Part shown: positions 1 to 6,680 of the stretch, piece after piece | How the letters are laid out: each line of letters begins with the position of its first letter | How positions within the stretch are numbered: position 1 is the stretch's first letter | DNA from: JBGPBY01 sp041481485 | Lineage (GTDB): Bacteria > Acidobacteriota > Terriglobia > 20CM-2-55-15 | NCBI GenBank assembly: GCA_041481485.1 | Contig: JBGPBY010000174.1 | Span: 1-12,718, forward strand | Length of the DNA: 12,718 nucleotides | Direction: 5' to 3' | Made by a program: the position numbers and the translations under genes | The notes under the pieces: model-generated | Told to the model about the DNA's origin: nothing | The model's database searches: none | What the model saw: the letters and a program-made list of their open reading frames with translations, nothing else

Positions 1-353
1 CATCGGAGCGAAGGAAACGAGTGCTCGAAGCGCTTGATAAGGTTGGCATGAGTCACCGCATGAAACACTATCCGTCGCAGCTCTCTGGCGGACAGCAGCA
101 GCGGGTAGCCGTTGCTCGCGCACTCGGCGGGGCTCCGTCGATCCTACTTGCGGACGAACCCACAGGTAACCTGGATTCCAAAAATGGCGAGGCCGTGATC
201 CAGTTGCTTCGCGAATTGCACCAGGGAGGAGCCACGATCTGTATGGTGACTCATGACCCACGATATGCTCGGCATGCCGATCGGACGATTCATTTATTCG
301 ATGGACGCGTCGTCAACGAACCTGCCGCCGAAGAAGACGTTTTGGTTCAATGA
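1..353 (+). CDS. ABC transporter ATP-binding protein, MacB/LolD type (3' part)
   Basis: This is the C-terminal part of an ABC ATPase that powers a MacB/FtsX-type permease at the cytoplasmic face of the inner membrane. The frame is open to the first base of the window, so the start and the Walker A region lie outside. About 117 codons remain. Visible motifs, in order, are the ABC signature LSGGQQQRVAVARAL, the Walker B and D-loop segment ILLADEPTGNLDS, and the H-loop MVTHD. The Q-rich signature and the ADEPTGNLDS form are typical of the LolD/MacB/FtsE group. The gene stops at TGA 351-353, 46 bp before the permease gene, so the two are probably co-transcribed. A GTG at 21 could be taken as a start, but it lies inside the conserved domain and would remove the nucleotide-binding loop. 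Family assignment is secure; the transported substrate is unknown. Confidence 0.93.
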   Translation, partial: SERRKRVLEALDKVGMSHRMKHYPSQLSGGQQQRVAVARALGGAPSILLADEPTGNLDSKNGEAVIQLLRELHQGGATICMVTHDPRYARHADRTIHLFDGRVVNEPAAEEDVLVQ

Positions 354-399
354 TTGAATTACGAGACATCGGAAACGCGCGCAAGGTGCTGAGGTATGT

Positions 400-3177
400 A
401 TGAGCTTTTTCAAGCGCTTATTTCTCCGTTCAAATATCGATAGCGACGTTCGAGAAGAAATCGAATTCCATATCGAAATGCGCGCGAAACGGAATCGCGA
501 ATCTGGCATGGACCCTGCCAAAGCACAGCGCGAGGCGCAACGCGAGTTTGGTAATTCAACTTCGGTTCGCGAAGATGTCTACGACTTGAACACTTTCGGC
601 TTTTTGGAATCACTCGTTCAGCACTGCCGCTTCGCGGTACGAAATCTTTTGAAGAGTAAAAGCTTCACAATTACCACTGTTCTCACGCTGGCGTTAGGAA
701 TTGGCGGGACTACTGCGATCTTCACGCTCATAGATGCCGTCATGTTCCGGCCGTTGCCGGTCTCCGACCCCGCGCGTCTGTACAGGGTTGGAGACGGCGA
801 CGACACGATCGCTGTGGGCCGCCACGGCCGCTGGGGATTTTTCTCATTTCCGCTTTACGAGCGATTGAAGGCCGGGACTCCCGAGTTCGAGGACATCACT
901 GCGTTCGACTGGGGCGGCAATCAACTGAGCGTCAGGAGACAAGGCACCGCAGACGCGGCCAGGCCTCTGCTCGCCGAATATGTCACCGGAACCTATTTCT
1001 CCACACTTGGCGTCGGTGCATTCAGCGGCCGAGTGTTCACGCCAGATGACGATCGGCCTTCGGCGCCGCCAGTTGTCGTGCTGAGCCACCATACGTGGCA
1101 GGGAGTCTACGGGGCCGACCCATCGGTTGTCGGCTCGACGTTCGTTGTTCAGGGTCACCCGTTTACGGTGATCGGCGTGGCTGCCCCGGAATATTTCGGC
1201 GAAAGTATTCGCGCCTATTCGCCGGATATTTGGGTTCCACTGCAGCAGGAACCGGTAATTGCCGGTAACGGCTCGCTATTGCATCAGTCGACTCCGTCAT
1301 GGTTGGCGGTAATCGGCCGCCTCCGGCACGGTGCCACAATTGCCGGAATGACTCCGCGGCTCACTGGAATCCTGCGCCATTGGATCCAGTACGACTCCGG
1401 TTATCCGACCCATTGGATGCCCGAAATCGTTCGCGCGCTTCCTAACCAGGCGATCGCGGTCGTTCCAGCAGGCGCCGGCATTGGTATGGGGGGCATTTCT
1501 GTGAAGGAGCAATACGGACCCAGCCTGCAGATCCTGCTCGCGATTTGCGGTCTCGTTCTGGCTATTGCGTGCGCGAATGTCGCGAATCTTCTGCTTGCCC
1601 GCGCGGTCACGCGTCGTTCGGAAACAGCCGTGCGGCTTGCGATCGGCGCGACGCGCCGGCAGATTGTCGCGGAGGCCCTTACGGAGAGTGTGCTGCTGGC
1701 TGTGGCGGGAGGTCTCGTAGGGCTTTTGGTCGCGATGGGCGCTGCACAGTTGTTGGTCATGCTCGCGTTTCAGGCCTCGCAATCTGTGCCGATCATCAAG
1801 ACAACGCCATCGCTTCTCGTACTGGCGTTCGCCGCAGGGCTGTCGATGCTTACAGGCATCGTGTTCGGCGCAGCGCCTGCTTGGTTCTCGACGCGCACCA
1901 ATCCAATAGATGCGTTGCGTGGCTCAGGCCGCAGCACAGGTCATGATTCTTTCCGCGCGCGCACAGTGGGGCTGATCGTCCAAGCAACGCTGTCCGTTGT
2001 GCTGGTCGCCGGGGCCACGATGCTCGTGCGAAGTCTCGAGAATCTCGAAAACCAGGACCTCGGCTACCGCGTACCCGGACGTGTATTGATCGGCTTGAGC
2101 CGTCTGCCGTCCACGTATACACCTCAGCAGCTATCGAGCCTCTATCGCAATGTCGAGCAACGGCTCGCAGACCTGCGAGGCGTGCGCGGAGTCGGCCTCG
2201 CCTGGGGCAACCCGCTCGTTCTTACCGGGAGTGTAAGAATTTTGGTGTCCGGTCATCCTCCGAACGCGAGCAACGAATCGGACGTCTCCTGGGACCGCGT
2301 CAGCACCGACTATCTTCAGAACCTGGGCGTTGCGCTCGCGCGTGGCCGCTTGTTTACGTCAGCAGATAACGAGACGGCCGCTCCGGTTGCAGTCGTGAAT
2401 GAGACATTCGTGAAGCGCTTTTTCAATAACAATGAAGATGCGCTCGATCACTACTTTGGTCTCGAGCGGCCCGAGAATGCCGGGACATTCCGCATCGTCG
2501 GCATCGTTCAGGACGCGAAGTTTGCTTACTCTGAACTAGCCAAGCCGGCGCGACCGATGTTCTTCCTGCCTCTCGGACAGCGCGTCGAGTACAAAAGCGA
2601 TCATGGAAATGCGAGGTTGCTGGAAGGGGTGTCGCATATTGTCCAGGGAATCATGCTCGTCACCGACACTCCGCCCGGCGATCTTGAGCCGCTTCTGCGT
2701 AGGACTCTGGCCGAAGCCGATCCAAACCTGACGATCCTGTACGTAAGAACAATGCAGCAGCATATCGACTCGTTGTTGAATCGAGAACGAGTTGTCGCGA
2801 GGCTCGCACAACTGTTCGGAATTGTTGCCCTCCTGTTGGCTGCAATTGGCGTTTACGGCGTAACGGCCTACACGGTCGCGCAGCAGACGAACGAAATTGG
2901 CATCAGAATGGCGCTCGGCGCGGACCGAGGCAAGGTGATCCGGTTGGTGCTTGGCCATGCGTTTAAGCGTGTGGCGGTCGGGCTCATTGTGGGCCTGCCT
3001 CTTGCCGTAGGCGCCGCAAAGTTCATGGTGGCTCAACTCTATGGCGTATCGTACTGGGACCCATTCGCCCTCATGGTGGCCATCGGATCGCTCGCAGCAT
3101 GCGCGTTTTTCGCCGCCATTATCCCGGCGGGGCGTGCTGCAGCAATCTCGCCGACGAGCGCGCTGCGCACTGAGTAG
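400..3177 (+). CDS. ADOP-family ABC permease (duplicated MacB/FtsX permease)
   Basis: This 925-residue inner-membrane permease belongs to the acidobacterial duplicated orphan permease type. Residues 1-75 form a charged helical prefix (REEIEFHIEMRAK, then AQREAQREFG) characteristic of ADOP proteins. Membrane segments are predicted near residues 91-115, 376-397, 423-450, 468-490, 521-545, 800-825, 845-870 and 885-910. Two large periplasmic MacB-like domains lie between segments 1 and 2 and between segments 5 and 6, so the protein is a tandem duplication of the four-segment MacB unit. Both halves keep the coupling-helix signature that contacts the ATPase: SETAVRLAIGA in the first and NEIGIRMALGA in the second. 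ATG 400 is preceded by a GAGGT-like ribosome site at 391-395. An ATPase gene lies directly upstream, which is notable for a family named for lacking one. Such permeases are inferred to act in export or mechanotransmission; no substrate can be assigned. Confidence 0.93.
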   Translation: MSFFKRLFLRSNIDSDVREEIEFHIEMRAKRNRESGMDPAKAQREAQREFGNSTSVREDVYDLNTFGFLESLVQHCRFAVRNLLKSKSFTITTVLTLALGIGGTTAIFTLIDAVMFRPLPVSDPARLYRVGDGDDTIAVGRHGRWGFFSFPLYERLKAGTPEFEDITAFDWGGNQLSVRRQGTADAARPLLAEYVTGTYFSTLGVGAFSGRVFTPDDDRPSAPPVVVLSHHTWQGVYGADPSVVGSTFVVQGHPFTVIGVAAPEYFGESIRAYSPDIWVPLQQEPVIAGNGSLLHQSTPSWLAVIGRLRHGATIAGMTPRLTGILRHWIQYDSGYPTHWMPEIVRALPNQAIAVVPAGAGIGMGGISVKEQYGPSLQILLAICGLVLAIACANVANLLLARAVTRRSETAVRLAIGATRRQIVAEALTESVLLAVAGGLVGLLVAMGAAQLLVMLAFQASQSVPIIKTTPSLLVLAFAAGLSMLTGIVFGAAPAWFSTRTNPIDALRGSGRSTGHDSFRARTVGLIVQATLSVVLVAGATMLVRSLENLENQDLGYRVPGRVLIGLSRLPSTYTPQQLSSLYRNVEQRLADLRGVRGVGLAWGNPLVLTGSVRILVSGHPPNASNESDVSWDRVSTDYLQNLGVALARGRLFTSADNETAAPVAVVNETFVKRFFNNNEDALDHYFGLERPENAGTFRIVGIVQDAKFAYSELAKPARPMFFLPLGQRVEYKSDHGNARLLEGVSHIVQGIMLVTDTPPGDLEPLLRRTLAEADPNLTILYVRTMQQHIDSLLNRERVVARLAQLFGIVALLLAAIGVYGVTAYTVAQQTNEIGIRMALGADRGKVIRLVLGHAFKRVAVGLIVGLPLAVGAAKFMVAQLYGVSYWDPFALMVAIGSLAACAFFAAIIPAGRAAAISPTSALRTE

Positions 3178-3187
3178 GGACAAGATC

Positions 3188-3295
3188 ATGAAGCGGAACT
3201 CTTGGTTCAATCGACGCCCTTGGGAGAGGCAGGTTGTGAGTAATCTCCGCGGGGGCCGAACTGCCGGCAAGTGTAGGATTGTCTCGCCGCATTAG
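3188..3295 (+). pseudogene. Possible truncated start of a second ADOP permease gene
   Basis: A short reading frame of 35 codons starts 10 bp after the permease stop. Its first 20 residues, beginning MKRNSWFNRRPWERQV and followed by a leucine-arginine pair, resemble the usual beginning of ADOP proteins, where an aromatic and arginine-rich opening leads into an 'ELR' helix. After that the similarity is lost and the frame ends at TAG 3293-3295. ADOP genes often occur in tandem, so this could be the 5' scrap of a deleted second copy. The match is judged by eye and short; a chance frame is a real alternative. Confidence 0.22.
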
Positions 3296-3313
3296 TGAAG
3301 GGAAATTTCCGGT

Positions 3314-4471
3314 TCAGCGGCGAATCGAAGCAACGACTCGTTTGAAGAATTCGCTGGGATTGCCGTCATGCCATCGCCATACGATAACGAGATCGTGTTC
3401 GGGATCGATCCAGATCGTGTTGTTTCCTGCGCCTTGCGCACCAAAACTCGCACTGGACAGGCCGGGCCACGTCATACCGTCCGTGTTGAGCCACCACAAG
3501 TAACCATAATCGGCGAACAGGGGCCCTCTGGTGGTTGCCCGTTTGACCCACGATTCGGACAGAACCTGCCGACCATTCCAGCGGCCCCGGCGGAGCATAA
3601 GATACCCATATCGCGCGTGATCCCGTGTACTCATCCAGATTCCACCGCCCCAGCGGCTTCCTCCACTGTCCGGCTTCACTTTCTTTCCGCCAATGTCCAC
3701 GTCCACGTTGTCATATCCAACGTACTTCCAGGTGTTCGACGCGCCAATCGGATCCATGATCTCGGATTTAAGCACCTCGGGAAGTGGCTTCTTCCACACG
3801 CGCAGTAACGAGAGCGCAAGGCGGTTGATGCGAACATCGTTGTAATCGAAATACATTCCCGGATCGAAACGTTGGCGGGCCGGCCTGGCCTGCGTTCCAA
3901 ACTCTTCGGCACCGATGAAGGAATCGACCTTGCCGAATAACGTCCCCTCCCATTCGCTCGTCTGGCGAGCGTGTTGCTCCCACGTGATTTTGGCGTTGTG
4001 CGGCGAATCGTATCCGCCATCTTTGACCAGCTTGCCAACAGGATCGCCGATATTCGAGATCAAACTGCGATCGAGCGCCAGGCCGAGCAGTGAAGCGACA
4101 TAGCTCTTGGCAACGCTGTAGGTCACGTCAACTTGTGACGTGTCGCCGAACTCCGCCACGATGTATCCGTTGTGAATCACAATCCCGTTCGTGTCACCGT
4201 GTCTTTCCGGCATTGGCGCCAACTGGCGTCCAAAGACCCGGAGTTGATTGGAGAAATCCACTGGCCACGTACTCGCGTGAGATACGGCATATTCCACGGC
4301 AGACTGAAGAGCCGCGTCTTCCATGCCAACGTCCGAAGGCTTTCGCCTTTCCCAGCTGGTGCGAGACGGAAAGTAAGGTCCGGCGGCCATCTGTTCCTGC
4401 CGGTAAACCGGCGTAACCAGGATTCCGGTGCTTAATGCAAGAAGGCAAGATATCCCGCGAGTTCGATTCAT
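3314..4471 (-). CDS. Beta-lactamase family (class C/CubicO-like) serine hydrolase, exported
   Basis: This 385-residue protein belongs to the serine beta-lactamase-like family, a broad group that includes esterases, peptidases and 6-aminohexanoate-dimer hydrolases. A signal-peptide-like N-terminus (MNRTR followed by a hydrophobic stretch to about residue 22) suggests export. The catalytic motif is SVAK at residues 119-122, giving nucleophile Ser119 and general base Lys122. The tyrosine motif is at 210-212 and reads YND instead of the usual YxN. At residues 343-349, where a KTG or HxG box is expected, the sequence is FGAQGAG. A conserved-looking QTSEWEGTLFGK segment lies between these. The frame continues upstream to 4618, but that extension runs through a repeat shared with another locus and has no signal peptide, so ATG 4469-4471 was chosen; no strong ribosome site precedes it. 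True antibiotic hydrolysis is unlikely to be its main role, although this is inference from the divergent motifs. Confidence 0.85.
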   Translation of the reverse strand: MNRTRGISCLLALSTGILVTPVYRQEQMAAGPYFPSRTSWERRKPSDVGMEDAALQSAVEYAVSHASTWPVDFSNQLRVFGRQLAPMPERHGDTNGIVIHNGYIVAEFGDTSQVDVTYSVAKSYVASLLGLALDRSLISNIGDPVGKLVKDGGYDSPHNAKITWEQHARQTSEWEGTLFGKVDSFIGAEEFGTQARPARQRFDPGMYFDYNDVRINRLALSLLRVWKKPLPEVLKSEIMDPIGASNTWKYVGYDNVDVDIGGKKVKPDSGGSRWGGGIWMSTRDHARYGYLMLRRGRWNGRQVLSESWVKRATTRGPLFADYGYLWWLNTDGMTWPGLSSASFGAQGAGNNTIWIDPEHDLVIVWRWHDGNPSEFFKRVVASIRR

Positions 4472-4566
4472 GGCTGTTGTCACGGACAATATCAGAGTGC
4501 GGCACAGGAAAGCTCGTGCTGATGGAACTGATTTCCTCACTGGCTGGAGGCCAATATATTGTTCCC

Positions 4567-4609
4567 TGAGCCCGCGGCATAACCCTGTCACATAAAAATC
4601 CCACTGCGA
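4567..4609 (-). repeat. 43-bp repeat, copy A (remnant of a dispersed gene family)
   Basis: This stretch matches 8256-8298 in the same orientation at 37 of 43 positions without gaps, counted by eye. Read on the minus strand, both copies encode the same peptide with conservative changes: AVGFLCDRVMPRAQ here and AVGILCERVIPQAQ in the other copy. Here the match ends at once on both sides, so only this fragment remains. It lies 95 bp upstream of the serine hydrolase start and inside the apparent N-terminal extension of that reading frame. Confidence 0.7.
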
Positions 4610-4689
4610 AGCCGACACTCTTTTCCTGTCTATTGCATCGGCGAAAGCGCAGAATCCTGAAGGCCATCGGCTGTGGGTTCGCCGCTACG

Positions 4690-4706
4690 ATCGCACCCGG
4701 TGCGAT
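4690..4706. repeat. Perfect inverted repeat, 8-bp arms with a single central base
   Basis: The arms ATCGCACC and GGTGCGAT surround one C. The site is 37 bp beyond the stop codon of the LRR-ankyrin gene, on the side where its transcript would end. No T-rich tract follows on the minus strand, so it is not a standard intrinsic terminator. A protein-binding site or an RNA hairpin that slows 3' decay is as likely. Confidence 0.4.
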
Positions 4707-4742
4707 GCACAGCGCTCTGACCGGCAGGTAGACTTGAACGGA

Positions 4743-6617
4743 CTATCTCGAAGACGCCGACTTCAGTAGCTCCAGAACGGGAGGGTGTCCGGCACGCGAC
4801 GCGAGATCCAACGGAGTATCGCCGGCGCCGTTTCTTGAAAGCACGCTTGCTCCGCGCGAGAGCAGCAAGCGGACAAGCTCTGTCCTACCTTTTCTCGTTG
4901 CGAAGTGGAGAGCGGTATTGCCATCTTCGTCCCTATGATTCACATTGGCGCCACGGTCGAGCAGCAGGGCCGCCATCTTGTCGTAGCCGTGGCGCACCGA
5001 CCACTCGAGCGCAGTCGCCTTGCCCAAGTCTTGATAATCCACCTTGGCGCCCTTATCGAGAAAGAACTTCACAACGTCGTAGCGGTTCTGGGCCACGGCA
5101 TAAATCAGAGGCGTGTTCCCCGTATAGTTCGGAGTATTGACACGATTCTCCACGGAGCCGTCAGCATAGTCTCGAAGGAACTTGCGAATGCCGTCGAGGT
5201 CTCCCCATTGGGCCAATTCGAAAAGCGACGGTTCCTGGCCGTTCGACGAACGCTCCCAGGCTACGTCGAGGTCGGGCCTCAGGATGCGCATCTCCGCGAC
5301 GACTTTCTCTGTGACTTGAGTCAGGGCAACGTTAACGGTCTTCAGGCCTTTCATCTGGCCCAGCAACCGGAGGCCGTCGTCGGTGATTCGAGTCTGCGTG
5401 ACGTCAATGGACCTCAGGTTGGGCAGAGATAACAGAAATCCGAGACCATTGTCGGTGACCCGGGAGTTTCCCAGGTCCAGGTTTTCCAGATTCCTAGAAT
5501 TTGAAAGGTGGCTCACCATTGCGTCCGTCTTGTTGGATCCGTTCAGGGACACACTGGTCAGCGATGAGATTTCACCGATTCTCGCGATTTGCTGTTCCGA
5601 CGGATGACTGTAGATCCCCGCGCTGAACCGCTTGAGGTTTCTGGAAAGCTCCATCACTTTCTGCAGGACCGCATCGGTCGTCGACGGTTGCCAGTCGAAG
5701 GACTCCAGGGTTTCGAACCGAGGGACCTCCTCGCGCAGCACAGGCTGGCCAATATCCGTGCCCCATTTCTTCAGAATTTCGTACGCGGCGTCCCGAAGGT
5801 AGTAAGTCCGAACCTCGATCCCGTTGTTCGTCTCGGGAAGCTGCGTGAAGAATGCCGGGTCGTTCAGGAGCCCTTCGAGAAACGCCATATTGGAATCGGA
5901 CTTGAAGTGACTCAAAGCATCAAATGCTCGCACATCCTCAGGCCGGGAGCGTAGTGGACCGACGCCGCTGACGCTGCTGTACGACGAGACCGGCTGAACA
6001 TCCTTCGGCCGGGAGCGGATTCCTTCCAGCGCCCATTCTTCCAATCGGGCATCGACGGGCACGATGAAATCTCGCGGCGGACCCAAGCTGCCAACGTCGA
6101 ACGAACCAAAATCGATGTTCTGAAATTGCTTCGGCAGCGGAACCGCGAAGCCATCCACTCGATTCACGCCCGGATGCTCGCGAATCACCTGCCGGATGTA
6201 ATCGACGATCTGATCAGGTTCGCGAAGAACGACGCCGCTTGCCGCCGGAATAGCCATCCTCTTCTGATCGAGCGGCGTGATCAACTCGCCGATGATCAGC
6301 ACGCGCGTTTTCTTGTCGGACATTCGGGAAAATTCGGCGACCGAGAACCGGCCGTTCTGCCCGCGCACCTGATGGCGCTGCTGCGCGGCCCGCGGATCGC
6401 CTTTCAGGACTTCATCGACCGCGATGGAGATATCGACCGAACTGTCTGCCCCCGGAACTGCCTTTGCGATCTTGCCGACAACCACGCTGCTCACATTCAG
6501 GACGCGGATATCGATCGACGAGATGACACGTTGCGGCGCCGATTGCCCGAACGCCGACATGGGCGCCAGCAATCCAGCGACGAACACGGCAAGCAAGTGC
6601 GGCCGGCCGATTTTCAT
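4743..6617 (-). CDS. Secreted protein with leucine-rich repeats and ankyrin repeats
   Basis: This 624-residue protein has a clear signal peptide: MKIGR, a hydrophobic core, and a likely cut after AFG near residue 24. Residues 30-140 are a beta-rich domain containing VVVGKI and VDEVLKGD. Residues 140-330 are not recognised; the segment AAYEILKKWG near 278 resembles a HEAT-like helix pair. Residues 347-445 hold several leucine-rich repeats of the pattern LxxLDLGNSRVTDNGL, close to the cysteine-containing/F-box type LRR. Residues 462-620 hold about five ankyrin repeats, for example GNTPLIYAVAQ, GNTALHFATRKGR and GDTPLDLASRAGH. Both repeat classes bind proteins, so an extracellular or periplasmic binding or scaffold role is inferred; no catalytic motif was seen. 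ATG 6615-6617 follows a GGGGAA ribosome site at 6621-6626. The gene is divergent from the membrane protein at 6681 and is followed, after 271 bp, by the serine hydrolase gene. Confidence 0.88.
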   Translation of the reverse strand: MKIGRPHLLAVFVAGLLAPMSAFGQSAPQRVISSIDIRVLNVSSVVVGKIAKAVPGADSSVDISIAVDEVLKGDPRAAQQRHQVRGQNGRFSVAEFSRMSDKKTRVLIIGELITPLDQKRMAIPAASGVVLREPDQIVDYIRQVIREHPGVNRVDGFAVPLPKQFQNIDFGSFDVGSLGPPRDFIVPVDARLEEWALEGIRSRPKDVQPVSSYSSVSGVGPLRSRPEDVRAFDALSHFKSDSNMAFLEGLLNDPAFFTQLPETNNGIEVRTYYLRDAAYEILKKWGTDIGQPVLREEVPRFETLESFDWQPSTTDAVLQKVMELSRNLKRFSAGIYSHPSEQQIARIGEISSLTSVSLNGSNKTDAMVSHLSNSRNLENLDLGNSRVTDNGLGFLLSLPNLRSIDVTQTRITDDGLRLLGQMKGLKTVNVALTQVTEKVVAEMRILRPDLDVAWERSSNGQEPSLFELAQWGDLDGIRKFLRDYADGSVENRVNTPNYTGNTPLIYAVAQNRYDVVKFFLDKGAKVDYQDLGKATALEWSVRHGYDKMAALLLDRGANVNHRDEDGNTALHFATRKGRTELVRLLLSRGASVLSRNGAGDTPLDLASRAGHPPVLELLKSASSR

Positions 6618-6657
6618 GATTTCCCCAATAGTCGATACGTTCAGGAGCCACTGAAGT

Positions 6658-6670
6658 TACAGCCGCTGTA
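6658..6670. promoter_or_regulatory. 13-bp palindrome in the divergent promoter region
   Basis: TACAGC and GCTGTA surround one C, in the 63-bp gap between the LRR-ankyrin gene and the membrane protein gene. The right arm overlaps TAGAAT at 6669-6674, a possible -10 element for the rightward gene, so a bound protein could control both directions. Arms of six bases can arise by chance. Confidence 0.3.
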
Positions 6671-6680
6671 GAATGAGCGC

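Noticed and set aside
3301..3310. GGAAATTTCC palindrome between the convergent permease and hydrolase genes, considered as a terminator
   Set aside because: It has no loop and no T tract, and a 10-bp palindrome of this kind is expected by chance.
4472..4618. Upstream extension of the serine hydrolase reading frame by 49 codons
   Set aside because: The extension crosses the 43-bp repeat, which in its other copy is coding in a different frame. It also lacks a signal peptide, and the internal ATG gives one.
4194..4667. Antisense-overlapping frame on the minus strand across the 5' part of the hydrolase gene, considered as a gene
   Set aside because: Apart from the 14 residues of the 43-bp repeat it shows no family similarity, and it overlaps the well-supported hydrolase coding region in another frame.
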